From an uncultured Candidatus Puniceispirillum sp. (GTDB lineage Bacteria > Pseudomonadota > Alphaproteobacteria > Puniceispirillales > Puniceispirillaceae), in NCBI GenBank assembly GCA_905182545.1, contig CAJJBY010000010.1, forward strand, positions 1-64,000: 64,000 bases of DNA. Reading direction: 5' to 3'. The translations under genes were made by a program, and so were the position numbers. The notes beneath the pieces were generated by a model, which saw only the letters and a list, made by a program, of their open reading frames with translations, did not search any database and was not told the DNA's origin. Shown here piece by piece: positions 16,361 through 25,659 of the stretch (the stretch's first letter is position 1; each line of letters opens with the position of its first letter).

Positions 16361-17409
16361 ATGTTTTCTGGGCTGGTTTCAGGATGAAAAAACGCACCAA
16401 TCGCCAGCGCGGCCCCGTTCAGAAAATCACTTGCCGTCATGCTGGTTTTTCCCGCCGGTTGTACCTTTGTGATCTTCAGCGCATCTTGCCCACAAGCAAT
16501 CATCATAGCGCCATCGGCGGTCTTGCCTAGAAAGCTGCCGGCCGGCGCAATCTTTGGCGCTGCTGGCAGCGCCATAGGGCTTGCCTCTAAAATGCGTAAT
16601 CGTCCTTTTGGCGCATAACACCATGCGCCTGGATAGGGTGCAAAAGCACGGATATGACAATCAAGAACATCGGCAGGCTGCTGCCAATCAATCATCGCCT
16701 CGGCCGAGCTGATTTTGGCAGCATAGATGATGCCGTCATCAGCTTGCGGTGTTGGTGATGCCAAACTATTTGGCACGCCGTCAATCACCGCACCAAGACA
16801 TTCCGCGGTCAGATCGGCCAACCGGTCATGCAGGCTGGCGGCATTATCATGCTTGCTGATTGCTGTCTGGCGAACGCCAACAACCGGGCCAGTATCAAGT
16901 CCAGTTTCCATAATCATTGCCGAAATGCCAGTTTCGCTGTCGCCAGCTTGGATGGCACGCTGAATCGGTGCGGCACCACGCCACCGCGGCAATAAAGATG
17001 CATGCCCGTTCAAACAGCCAAACCGCGGAATGGCCAAAACGGTTGCTGGCAATAACAGCCCATAGGCGACAACAACGAATAAATCGGCATCATGGCTTGT
17101 AAGCTGCGCCTCAATTTCAGCAGATTTTAAACTATCGGGGGTAAAAATTGGCAAGCCCTCAGCATCGGCATAGGCGGCAACTGGCAACGGCGTTGTTTTC
17201 ATGCCACGGCCAGATTTTTTGGCAGGCTGGCTATAGACAGCGCAAACCTCATGCGTTTTGACGAGATGATCAAGCGTCGGAATGGCAAAGGCCGGACTGC
17301 CCATAAAGACAATCCGCTGTTTTGCGCTTTTCTGGGGTGGCGTACCGGCCATTTTAGCATCTACCATTTCAGCGTCTGCCATTTCAGCATCTGAATGCGA
17401 GGCGGTCAT
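16357..17409 (-). CDS. fmt: Methionyl-tRNA formyltransferase
   Basis: Fmt formylates initiator Met-tRNA using 10-formyl-THF. The 350-aa frame carries the start RIVFMGSPAFAIPTLDHL, the catalytic Asn/His region NGHASLLPRWRGAAPIQ, and the C-terminal tRNA-binding domain. The first ~28 residues (Asp/Ala/Met-rich with a repeated AEMVDAKM-like pattern) look non-conserved, so the real start may be about 26 codons downstream. It lies 13 bp after def, the usual partner. Confidence 0.94.
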   Translation of the reverse strand: MTASHSDAEMADAEMVDAKMAGTPPQKSAKQRIVFMGSPAFAIPTLDHLVKTHEVCAVYSQPAKKSGRGMKTTPLPVAAYADAEGLPIFTPDSLKSAEIEAQLTSHDADLFVVVAYGLLLPATVLAIPRFGCLNGHASLLPRWRGAAPIQRAIQAGDSETGISAMIMETGLDTGPVVGVRQTAISKHDNAASLHDRLADLTAECLGAVIDGVPNSLASPTPQADDGIIYAAKISSAEAMIDWQQPADVLDCHIRAFAPYPGAWCYAPKGRLRILEASPMALPAAPKIAPAGSFLGKTADGAMMIACGQDALKITKVQPAGKTSMTASDFLNGAALAIGAFFHPETSPENI

Positions 17410-17422
17410 GCATGACCTCCGT

Positions 17423-17953
17423 TTAGTTGCGCGATGTCGTTTGACGCATTTCCTTCATGACCCGTCGCAAAATCATATCACGTTTCAAGCGGGAAATATG
17501 ATCGATAAACAGCACGCCATTCAAATGATCAATCTCATGCTGAACACAGGCCGCCAACAGCCCATTGGCAACAAGTGACTGCATCTCACCAGCCTCGTCA
17601 AGATAGCGCACTTCAACTTCGGCTGGTCGTTCAACATCGGCCGTTTGGTCGGGAATAGAAAGACAGCCTTCTTCCAAGATGGCGCGGGCATCTGATTCGC
17701 GAATAATTTCAGGATTAATCATTTTGAATAATTCGGGCGCATCATCCTTACCACAATCCATGACAATGACACGCTGGCCAATATTAACCTGCGGCGCAGC
17801 AAGGCCAATGCCCGGCGCGTCATACATGGTTGCCGCCATATCATCCAGAAGCTGGCGAATGCCATCGGTGATTTCGGTCACCGGCTTTGCCGTTTCGCGT
17901 AAAATCGGATCTGGCACTTTGCTAATTGGTATAAGCTTGGCAGTGGCTGGCAT
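17423..17953 (-). CDS. def: Peptide deformylase
   Basis: Def removes the N-formyl group from new proteins. The 176-aa product has all three metal motifs: GIGLAAPQ, EGCLS (ligand Cys) and QHEIDHLNG (two His and catalytic Glu). ATG 17953 follows AGGAA at 8 nt and gives the normal length. The frame extends 32 codons further upstream to 18049, but that part lacks family similarity. It is first in def-fmt-truA and divergent from rmuC. Confidence 0.94.
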   Translation of the reverse strand: MPATAKLIPISKVPDPILRETAKPVTEITDGIRQLLDDMAATMYDAPGIGLAAPQVNIGQRVIVMDCGKDDAPELFKMINPEIIRESDARAILEEGCLSIPDQTADVERPAEVEVRYLDEAGEMQSLVANGLLAACVQHEIDHLNGVLFIDHISRLKRDMILRRVMKEMRQTTSRN

Positions 17954-18140
17954 AAGTAAAATTCCTAAATGTGACTTCGGCCAAAGGAAACGGGCATTGC
18001 TGTTTGGTGCGACACCGTTTAATCCGGTTTGGTCAGTTTCGGTTTTCATGGATTAGAAGATGGTGTCGTTGCAGTCAAGTTGCTAGCATGTCAAACTTGG
18101 CGCTGGGAAAAGCCAGACCATTTTTGAAACGGCTTTACAG

Positions 18141-19217
18141 GTGATGAAGATGACTGGCATGGAACTGATTTTGATCGCAGGCTTGTTTGGCGTGATTGGG
18201 CTTGGCGTGCTGTTTTTACGACGTGGGAAACTGCCGGAAAATCGTCAAGATTTTGCCGAATTGCGTGGCCAGCTTGCCCAAATGGCAGGCCAGTCTAATG
18301 AATTGCAACGGCTGATTGCCGAACAGATGGCGCAAAGCGAAGGCCGCCTTGGCAACCGGCTTGAACAATCGCTTCGTGACCAGAATGACCGAACGACCAA
18401 ATCATTGACCGGCATGGCGGAAAAGCTGGCGGTCATCACCGAGGCCAACACCCATATTTCGGCGTTAACCAATCAGGTAACGCAGCTTCAAAATATTTTA
18501 TCCAACAAACAGGCGCGTGGCAGTTTTGGCGAGGTGCAGTTGGAAAATCTGGTTCGTGATGCGCTTCCGGAAAATGCGTTTGATTTTCAGGCAACGCTTG
18601 GCAATGGTCGGCGCGTCGATTGTTTGCTTCGCCTGCCAAATCCACCCGGGCCAATCGCCATTGATTCGAAATTTCCGCTTGAGGCCTATCGCCGTTTGAC
18701 CAGCGCGGCGAATGATGCCGAACGTGACGCGGCAAAGCGGTTGCTGGAAAATGATGTGAAAAAACATATTCAGGATATTGCCGAAAAATATATTATCCCG
18801 GGTGAAACCGCCGAAAGCGCCATTTTATTTTTACCGTCCGAATCGGTTTATGCCGAAATCAATATTCAATTGCCAAAGCTGGTCGAGGCCAGCCGCAAGG
18901 CGCGTGTCTATATGGCAGGGCCGGATAATCTGATGCTGTTGCTGCATACGGTCAGAGCCATTTTGCGTGATGCCCGCATGCATGAGGCGGCAGGTCTGAT
19001 CCAGACACAGGTCGATCTGATGATGAAGGATGTGCATCGTCTCGAAGATCGTGTTGCCAAATTGGCAACGCATTTTTCCCAAGCCGAAAAAGATATTTCA
19101 GATATCCAAACATCGACTGGCAAGATTATTTCACGCGGCAATAAAATTGACGAAATCGAAGTTCTGGATGCCGATGAGGCAACACCAGCCGTGCCAAAAA
19201 CTGATTTGATAAGCTAG
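18141..19217 (+). CDS. rmuC: RmuC-family DNA recombination protein
   Basis: The 358-aa product has an N-terminal membrane helix (about residues 7-25), a coiled-coil (about 40-125) and the conserved RmuC domain (QARGSFGEVQLENLVRDALP, then RVDCLLRLP, and AIDSKFPLEAYRRL). In E. coli RmuC limits inversions at short inverted repeats and has a nuclease-like core; the Asp-x-Lys of DSKFP belongs to that core. It is a single gene, divergent from def and convergent with recR. Confidence 0.9.
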   Translation: MMKMTGMELILIAGLFGVIGLGVLFLRRGKLPENRQDFAELRGQLAQMAGQSNELQRLIAEQMAQSEGRLGNRLEQSLRDQNDRTTKSLTGMAEKLAVITEANTHISALTNQVTQLQNILSNKQARGSFGEVQLENLVRDALPENAFDFQATLGNGRRVDCLLRLPNPPGPIAIDSKFPLEAYRRLTSAANDAERDAAKRLLENDVKKHIQDIAEKYIIPGETAESAILFLPSESVYAEINIQLPKLVEASRKARVYMAGPDNLMLLLHTVRAILRDARMHEAAGLIQTQVDLMMKDVHRLEDRVAKLATHFSQAEKDISDIQTSTGKIISRGNKIDEIEVLDADEATPAVPKTDLIS

Positions 19218-19290
19218 GCGCGGGCTTGGTTGCAAAGATACAATGATATGGCGTGATTATATGGCATGGCTGGGGGCGTAATTATGCCGG

Positions 19291-19887
19291 CTAAAATTCT
19301 AGCTTGGCGCGCGCTTTTAACGCCTGTGCCAGCGTGCCATCATCAAGATAATCCAGCTCGCCACCAACCGGCATTCCATGCGCCAATCGGGTGATATCAA
19401 GCGACAGATTTGCCAGTTTTTCGCCGATATAATGCGCCGTGGTTTGCCCATCAACTGTTGCTGATAACGCCAGAATAATTTCGGCAATATCGGCATGTCC
19501 GGCGCGGCGAACCAAGCGGTCAATATGCAAATCTTCAGGCCCACGCCCATCAAGCGCGCTAAGCGTGCCGCCTAGAACATGATACAGCCCACGATAAACC
19601 GACGCCCGCTCCATCGCCCATAAATCGCCAACATCCTCAACAACACAAATGCGGCTACGGTCACGACGGCTATCAGCGCAGATGCTGCAATGATCGGTGA
19701 TATCAAGGTTGCCACATTCAACACAGGCGCGAACATTGCTGGCCACATTATGCAGCTCTTCGGCAAGTGGCAGCATAAGACGGTCGCGATTTTTCAGCAA
19801 AAACAAGACAGCTCGCCGCGCCGATCTTGGCCCAAGCCCCGGAAGGCGGCCAAGCCTGCGGATTAGATTTTCAAGCGAATTATGCAT
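19291..19887 (-). CDS. recR: Recombination mediator RecR
   Basis: RecR helps load RecA at gaps (RecFOR pathway). The 198-aa product shows LIRRLGRLPGLGPRSARR (helix-hairpin-helix), a four-Cys zinc site (CVECGNLDITDHCSIC) and the Toprim segment ICVVEDVGDLWAMER. It lies 1 bp from the ybaB gene in the standard dnaX-ybaB-recR order. Confidence 0.96.
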   Translation of the reverse strand: MHNSLENLIRRLGRLPGLGPRSARRAVLFLLKNRDRLMLPLAEELHNVASNVRACVECGNLDITDHCSICADSRRDRSRICVVEDVGDLWAMERASVYRGLYHVLGGTLSALDGRGPEDLHIDRLVRRAGHADIAEIILALSATVDGQTTAHYIGEKLANLSLDITRLAHGMPVGGELDYLDDGTLAQALKARAKLEF

Positions 19888-19888
19888 T

Positions 19889-20215
19889 TCAGAACGGCAG
19901 ATTCATACCAGGTGGAAGCGGCAGCCCGCCGGTAATATCTCTCAGCAGACGCGCCTTTTCACTCGCTGCCTCTTCAAGCGCGTTATTCGTGGCAAGACAG
20001 ATCATATCTTCCAGCATATCAACATCATCAGGTGTCAAAGCTGCCGGATCAAGCTTTAGCCGAACCAGCTTGCCATCGCCGCTAACCGTTGCGCTGACAA
20101 CACCGCCACCAACCATTGCGGTAAATTCCATCGCGGCAAGATCGGCATGCATGCTTTCCATCCGGCCTTGCATTTCTTGCACTTTTTTCATCATGCCAGC
20201 CATATTGCGCATCAT
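19889..20215 (-). CDS. ybaB: YbaB/EbfC nucleoid-associated protein
   Basis: The 108-aa protein has the family's Met/Lys-rich N-terminal helix (MAGMMKKVQEMQGRME) and the beta-rich core with AMVGGGVVSATVSGDGKLV. Family members are dimeric DNA-binding proteins of the nucleoid. The start overlaps the end of dnaX by 4 bp, and recR follows within 2 bp. Confidence 0.94.
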   Translation of the reverse strand: MMRNMAGMMKKVQEMQGRMESMHADLAAMEFTAMVGGGVVSATVSGDGKLVRLKLDPAALTPDDVDMLEDMICLATNNALEEAASEKARLLRDITGGLPLPPGMNLPF

Positions 20216-21943
20216 CCCGACATCTCCTCATCATCATCATTATTTTGTCCAGCTTCCAAAAGCCCATTATCATCTGCAAGCGTAACTGCCGCATCCGTGG
20301 CTTCGGGGTTTTTGATTTCATCAATGCTGGCACCGGGAAAAATATCTAGAATCTGCGCCACTAAAGGCTCGCTAGCGATGGTGTCGCGAAGTTTTTCATC
20401 AGCATCGCGCTGTTCTTCGGCAAGGGTTTGCGCACCGCCAGATTCGGACAGTGACACAAGCCAGCGTTGACCTGTCCATTGGCTAAGATATCGGGCAATA
20501 TCGCCTGCCAGTTGATCAGGCGCGGCACCAACAAGACCGATTTGTAAATTGCCCGGTTTTAATGACACCAGCTTTACATGATTGCGGACTCGGGCTGCCA
20601 ACAACATCTCGCCATTGGTTTCGGCAAGCGCCACAATCTCGGCAAGCGAGCTTGGCATGCCCACCCCTGTGTCGATTGGGGCTGTCTTGATTTCTGTTGT
20701 GTAATTGGCGCTGTCTCGACTGATGATGCAACAGGTGCCGATGGTGCCGGCGCTGCTGTTGCCGATGATGCGCTTGGCGGCGATGATGGGCTGGTCTTTG
20801 GCAATTTCTGCATCAATTCGCCCGGGGTTGGCATATGCGCTGTATGCGCCAGCCGAATGATCAGCATTTCACAAGCCGCGCCGGATTGGGCGCTTGGCCA
20901 AGCTCGCCATGGCCTTTTAGCAATAGCTGCCATGCCCGTCCAAGGCGGGCGATGCCTGACTCGGCAAGACCGGCAATCATTTCGCGTTCGCTTTCGATCA
21001 GGGCGCTCATCACTCCACCTGCGGCCTGCATGCTGGCAAGATGGATCAGATCCAAAAGATCAGTGACCAGCATTTCCGGCTCGGCACCACGGCTATAGGC
21101 AATGTTAAAAGCGGCAAGCGCCGAAGGGGCATCACCAGCCAGCGCGGCCGTGAGAACAGTTTGTGACTCGCGCCGTCCGGGTCGCCCAAGCATATCAGCA
21201 ACCATATCATTGGTCAGCTTGTCCGCGGTCATTGCCGCGGCCTGATCAAGCAAGGATAGCGCGTCACGAACCGATCCTTCGGCGGCGCGCGCAATGGCAG
21301 CAAGCGCATCTTCATCCGCCGCAATCGATTCGCGTTGGCAGATCATGCCAAGATGTCCAGCCAGCATGGCCGCCGGAACACGGCGCAAATCATAGCGCTG
21401 GCACCGCGATAAAATCGTGACCGGCACTTTTCTGATTTCGGTTGTGGCAAAGATGAATTTTACCGCGTCAGGCGGTTCTTCCAAGGTTTTCAAAAGCGCG
21501 TTAAAGGCGCTTTTCGACATCATATGCACTTCGTCAATAATATAGATTTTATAGCGTGCCGAAACGGGCCGATAGCCAACACCTTCGATAATTTCGCGGG
21601 CATCATCAACACCGGTATGGCTGGCAGCGTCAATTTCCAGAACATCAACATGACGTCCTGCCGCGATGGATTTGCATGGCTCGCACTGACCACATGGTTC
21701 AAGCGTGGCGTCACCATTCCCATCAGCACCAATGCAGTTCAGCCCTTTGGCAAGAAGGCGGGCCGTTGATGTTTTGCCAATGCCGCGAACACCGGTCAGC
21801 ACAAAAGCATGCGCAAGCCTGCCAAGTGAAAGAGCATTACCAAGCGTGCGAACAAGCGCATCCTGACCAATCAGTTCGGAAAAAGTATCGGGACGATATT
21901 TGCGGGCCAATACGCGATAGGCTGGCTTGGCGGTGTCAGTCAT
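20212..21943 (-). CDS. dnaX: DNA polymerase III subunit gamma/tau, two apparent frameshifts
   Basis: This is the clamp-loader ATPase. From ATG 21943 (the frame extends 48 non-conserved codons further up) the product shows ARKYRPDTFSELIGQ, Walker A TGVRGIGKTSTAR, a Cys zinc module (CGQCEPC), the IIDEVHMMS box and LSRCQRYDLRR. After HGELGQAPNP the frame ends early. Conserved text resumes in the -1 frame (CEMLIIRLAHTA, PTPGELMQKL), then again in a further -1 frame as the tau C-terminal domain from about 20664. Two missing bases restore about 577 aa. Neither site is a classic A-AAA-AAG slippery sequence, so sequence error is more likely than programmed frameshifting. Confidence 0.88.
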
Positions 21944-22117
21944 CGGCTGGTAAACACCTATCTCTTGCTCATGGCCACGCGAAGATTTGTGACCGGTCGG
22001 ATCAGTCGCAATTGGCGTTATCAAGCTGGCGCCATCTTCAGCCAAGCCGAATCCCGATAACGGGAAAGGCCATTGGGGCCATGCCAAGCGAAATGCGCCA
22101 AAACGCCAAAAGTCAGT

Positions 22118-22206
22118 GGAAGACTGGATGACCCGTAAACATCCTACTGCGGCTGCTTCCTTTCGGACCTGACCGGATTGGCAGGGGCAACGTCCGCCCA
22201 GCCTTC
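22118..22206 (-). ncRNA. ffs: Signal recognition particle RNA, small bacterial type
   Basis: The minus strand carries the universal SRP RNA core GGTCAGGTCCGAAAGGAAGC (GGAA-type apical region, Ffh-binding site) flanked by pairing arms. 5' GGCTGGGCGGACG pairs imperfectly with 3' CGGGTCATCCAGTC. The hairpin of about 88 nt is the standard 4.5S-like form. It scaffolds Ffh for co-translational membrane targeting. It lies upstream of dnaX on the same strand, a common place in alphaproteobacteria. Confidence 0.92.
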
Positions 22207-22215
22207 CTGCCTATC

Positions 22216-22244
22216 TGTATGAAACAAAGCAGCGGTTTCGACAA
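22216..22244 (-). promoter_or_regulatory. Likely promoter of the SRP RNA
   Basis: On the minus strand TTGTCG (22244-22239) and CATACA (22221-22216) are 17 bp apart, about 10 bp before the RNA start. The boxes match the consensus moderately. Confidence 0.45.
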
Positions 22245-22303
22245 GTTTTTTATGGCCAAAGGCTGGGTTATTACCGCAATAAATGCTGAATTCGGACTTG
22301 TGG

Positions 22304-23149
22304 TTATGACCGTGATGGGCTTGCCGGATAGCTGCCTAGAACATGGACTTCGTCTTTGCTGCAATAAAAGCGCAATTCTTCCATCGCGTTCTGCATTGCC
22401 GGATCATCAATATGTGCCTGAACATCCATATAGAATTGCGCCTGCTCGGCAACGCCAGCACGAATATAGGATTCAAGCTTGGTCAGATTAACCCCATTTG
22501 TTGCGAATCCGCCCAAAGCTTTATAAAGTGCGGCTGGCACGCTTCGCAATTGAAACACCAGCGTTGTGATCATATCGCCGCCAGCGACTGGAACCGATGG
22601 TGTTGCCGACATGAGCAAAAATCGCGTGGTGTTATGTTCATCATCTTCAGCCGATTCAAACAGAATATCGAGACCATAGATTTCAGATGCCAAGCGCGAT
22701 GCAATGGCGCCAATTTTCGGATCACCAGCGGCGGCAACATCCTTGGCCGCGCCTGCGGTATCGGGATGCATGACGGGGGTTAGGCCAAGCGCACGAACAC
22801 GGTTGCGGCATTGCGCAAGCCCCTGTGCATGGCTGTGAACATGGGTCAATTGATCAAGCGTCGCACCGCGCGGTGCCATGATGTGATGATTGACCCGGTG
22901 AAAATGCTCACCAATGATATAAAGCCCGGATGATGGCAATAGATGATGGATATCGGCAACGCGCCCAGCAATCGAATTTTCGACAGGCACCATCGCAAGG
23001 CTGGCGCGTCCATCTTGAACTTCGGTCAGCATATCTTCAAATGACGCGCAGGCAACAGGCTCCATATCTAGCTTTACGGCCTGACATGCCATATGCGAAT
23101 AGGCACCGGGGACGCCTTGAAAGGCGATTTTGTTAGCTGCATCTGACAT
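22304..23149 (-). CDS. pheA: Prephenate dehydratase
   Basis: It converts prephenate to phenylpyruvate in phenylalanine synthesis. The 281-aa product has the periplasmic-binding-like catalytic domain with FQGVPGAYSH, VPVENSIAGRV and the active TTRF motif (174-177), followed by a C-terminal ACT domain (from about residue 193) with GVNLTKLESY where ESRP is usual. It is the monofunctional form with no chorismate mutase domain. It lies 155 bp upstream of kdsB's end region and is probably transcribed separately. Confidence 0.94.
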   Translation of the reverse strand: MSDAANKIAFQGVPGAYSHMACQAVKLDMEPVACASFEDMLTEVQDGRASLAMVPVENSIAGRVADIHHLLPSSGLYIIGEHFHRVNHHIMAPRGATLDQLTHVHSHAQGLAQCRNRVRALGLTPVMHPDTAGAAKDVAAAGDPKIGAIASRLASEIYGLDILFESAEDDEHNTTRFLLMSATPSVPVAGGDMITTLVFQLRSVPAALYKALGGFATNGVNLTKLESYIRAGVAEQAQFYMDVQAHIDDPAMQNAMEELRFYCSKDEVHVLGSYPASPSRS

Positions 23150-23251
23150 CGAATTTCCTCTGGCTTAACGGGCTTATATCACGGTCTGATCATCCCTGCC
23201 GTCATCAAGACCGGCCCGAAGCGCCGTTTTTACGAGGGTGACGCTGTGCTG

Positions 23252-24004
23252 TCAATCTTTGTGGTGCGCTGCGGCAGCGCGCATGCGGGCCGCTTCAAGA
23301 TCTTCGGCTGTATCAATACCGCCAGGTGCGGTATCAATTTTGCCAATGGCAATGGTCATTCCAGCCTCAAGCGCGCGAAGCTGTTCCAGCTTTTCCGCCT
23401 GCTCTAATGGCGATGGTGGCAGTGCAACAAAACGGGCAAGCGCATCACGGCGCCAGCCATAGACGCCAATATGATGAAATAAGGCTGTTGTACCAGTGGG
23501 AATGGCAGCGCGGCTAAAATAAAGCGCGGTTCCAAAATCGGCATCTTGCCAGCTAACAACGGCTTTGACCACTTGCGGCCTTGCGGCTTCTTCAGCGCTG
23601 GCTGGCGTGACCAGCGTTGCCAGATCGGTTTCGCCACGATCGAGCGTCGCGCCAAGCAAATGCGGAATTTCGGGCAACAAATCGGGAAGATCGCCTTGCA
23701 AATTCAAAATCTGCGTAAAGCGCCTATCCGGATCAATTGTTTCGATGGCTTCAAAAACCCGATCAGATCCAGATGGGTGATCGGTACGGGTCATAACCGC
23801 CTTACCACCGGCAGATATGATCACATCGGCAATGGCGCGATCATCTGTCGCAACATAGACTGGTGCCAAATCGGCCGCCATTGCGCGTTCCCAAACATGC
23901 TGAATCATAGCTTTTCCACCGATTTCAGCAAGTGGTTTGCCTGGCAAACGGCTTGCTGCGAGCCGTGCCGGAATAATGATGATTTTTGCGTCATTTTTTG
24001 CCAT
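23252..24004 (-). CDS. kdsB: 3-deoxy-manno-octulosonate cytidylyltransferase
   Basis: KdsB activates KDO with CTP for lipid A/core synthesis. The 250-aa product has the nucleotidyltransferase start IIPARLAASRLPGKPL, YVATDDRAIAD, TRTDHPSGSDRV and the late GGIDTAEDLEAAR. The presence of KDO synthesis shows a Gram-negative LPS-bearing cell. It is followed on the same strand by pheA after about 100 bp. Confidence 0.95.
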   Translation of the reverse strand: MAKNDAKIIIIPARLAASRLPGKPLAEIGGKAMIQHVWERAMAADLAPVYVATDDRAIADVIISAGGKAVMTRTDHPSGSDRVFEAIETIDPDRRFTQILNLQGDLPDLLPEIPHLLGATLDRGETDLATLVTPASAEEAARPQVVKAVVSWQDADFGTALYFSRAAIPTGTTALFHHIGVYGWRRDALARFVALPPSPLEQAEKLEQLRALEAGMTIAIGKIDTAPGGIDTAEDLEAARMRAAAAHHKD

Positions 24005-24211
24005 GATTTCGGCAATTCATCACATATTTCGGTTTTGCGCAAAGCAATTTATCGAAATAACGTGACGAAGCATGAGATAGGGGGTTGAGGGGCGGCTCGA
24101 TTTTCGCTAATTAACCACGCATTAGTTGGTTTTTCGACCGCATGATTTTCGACCACAGGCCTTGCCCTTGCGGGCTGGTTCAAATTGGGAGCCCGGTTTC
24201 GGGAATGACGC

Positions 24212-24781
24212 ATGGATGAATTGCGCTTGAATAAAGTGTTTGCAGGGTTTTTGTTTGCTGCCTTGTTGTTAATGGCAGGCGTCAAGATCGCTGATGTGAT
24301 GGTGCCGCATCAAGAACTTGCTGAAAATGCCTATGTTATCGAGGTTGCTGAAACCACCGATACAGCCGCTGCAGCACCGGTTGATACCGGCCCTGAGCCA
24401 ATTCTGGCGCTTTTGGCGGGTGCCGATCTTGGTGCTGGCGAAAAATTATCGAAGAAATGTTCGGCTTGTCATGTCTTTGATGCTGGCGGCCAAAACAAAG
24501 TTGGTCCGGCATTGTGGAATGTTGTGAACCGGCCATTGGGCGCATCTGAAGGCTATGCCTATTCTGACGCGCTTGCCGGTTTTGGCGGCGCTTGGGACTA
24601 TGCCGCGCTGAACGCATTTCTGGCCAAACCAAAAGGCTATATCAGCGGCACAAAGATGAATTTTGCCGGATTGAAAAAGCCACAAGACAGGGCGAATTTG
24701 ATCGCATGGATGCGGGCCAAGGCTGATAGCCCTGCCGCATTGCCAAGCGCCGATGATATCGCAGCTGAAGGTGCCAACTAG
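24212..24781 (+). CDS. Membrane-anchored class I cytochrome c (CycM-like)
   Basis: The 189-aa product has one N-terminal membrane helix (about 9-28), an Ala/Pro-rich linker and a c-type cytochrome domain with heme motif CSACH (83-87) and the axial-Met region SGTKMNFAGL (Met about 149). This matches the alphaproteobacterial CycM type, which passes electrons from the bc1 complex to cytochrome oxidase. Its end overlaps the longest version of the next gene. Confidence 0.88.
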   Translation: MDELRLNKVFAGFLFAALLLMAGVKIADVMVPHQELAENAYVIEVAETTDTAAAAPVDTGPEPILALLAGADLGAGEKLSKKCSACHVFDAGGQNKVGPALWNVVNRPLGASEGYAYSDALAGFGGAWDYAALNAFLAKPKGYISGTKMNFAGLKKPQDRANLIAWMRAKADSPAALPSADDIAAEGAN

Positions 24782-24791
24782 CCCATCTGAC

Positions 24792-25616
24792 ATGACGCCT
24801 GAACTGACCGGATCTGCCGGTCAGTGTACACCGGCTGACATGATTGCCTTTCTGGCCGATTTGCCGTTGGTAAGCCGGCCTGTTATTTCCAAATGGTTCC
24901 GCCAGAATCCGGCGATTGAAACCAAACAGGATTCATCCCCCGTTACGATTGCCGACCAAAGCGTTGAACGCGATTTGCGCGCCACCATTGCCGCACGATT
25001 CCCCGATGACATGATCATGGGTGAAGAATTTGCCACCACTGGCAATCAAGACAGCGCCTATTGCTGGATCATTGATCCCATTGATGGCACCAAGGCCTTT
25101 ATCAGTGGCAAGCCTGCCTTTGGAACACTAGTCGGGCTTTTACATCACAATCTGCCTGTTGCCGGTCTTGTTGATATGCCGGTTTTTACCGAATGCTATA
25201 TCGGCTTAAACGGATTTTCGGGCAAGCATCACGCCGAATTAAACGGCACCGCCATTGCCCCCAGCGGGCAAAGCGCGCTTGACGCCGCCAGATTGGCAAC
25301 AACATCGCCGCGCGCATTAAGCGCCGAACGTTTGGTTGATTTTGACCGGCTTGCCGATCAGGTGGCGGTCACCAATTACGGTGGTGATTGTCACAATTAC
25401 GCATTGCTTGCGGCGGGTCATATTGATCTGGTGATGGAAGATAGTCTTGCCGCGCATGACATGATGGCGGTTGTTGCCCTGATGCTGGCGGCAGGCGCTA
25501 CCGTCAGTGATCTTGACGGCCAGCCAATCCAGCTTGGTCAATCCACCAGCATTCTTGCCGCCGCAACACCGCAATTGCATCAAGCGGCCTTGGCCTTGAT
25601 ATCGGCACGCGACTAA
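24792..25616 (+). CDS. hisN: Inositol-monophosphatase-family phosphatase (histidinol-phosphatase type)
   Basis: The product has the family metal motifs GEEF, DPIDGTKAFISGKPAFGTL, and the late EDSLAAHDMMAVV. The pattern DPIDGTKAF and the size (274 aa) match the HisN group, which dephosphorylates histidinol phosphate. CysQ-like or inositol phosphatase activity cannot be excluded. ATG 24753, overlapping the cytochrome gene, would add 13 residues. Confidence 0.8.
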   Translation: MTPELTGSAGQCTPADMIAFLADLPLVSRPVISKWFRQNPAIETKQDSSPVTIADQSVERDLRATIAARFPDDMIMGEEFATTGNQDSAYCWIIDPIDGTKAFISGKPAFGTLVGLLHHNLPVAGLVDMPVFTECYIGLNGFSGKHHAELNGTAIAPSGQSALDAARLATTSPRALSAERLVDFDRLADQVAVTNYGGDCHNYALLAAGHIDLVMEDSLAAHDMMAVVALMLAAGATVSDLDGQPIQLGQSTSILAAATPQLHQAALALISARD

Positions 25617-25659
25617 TCGGCGGTTCCACATTTCCGTCACGAGCAACAAGGAATATCCC

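Noticed and set aside
20690-20890. Programmed -1 frameshift in dnaX (gamma/tau type)
   Set aside because: There is no A-AAA-AAG slippery site at either switch, two shifts are required for the full protein, and similar breaks affect many other genes.
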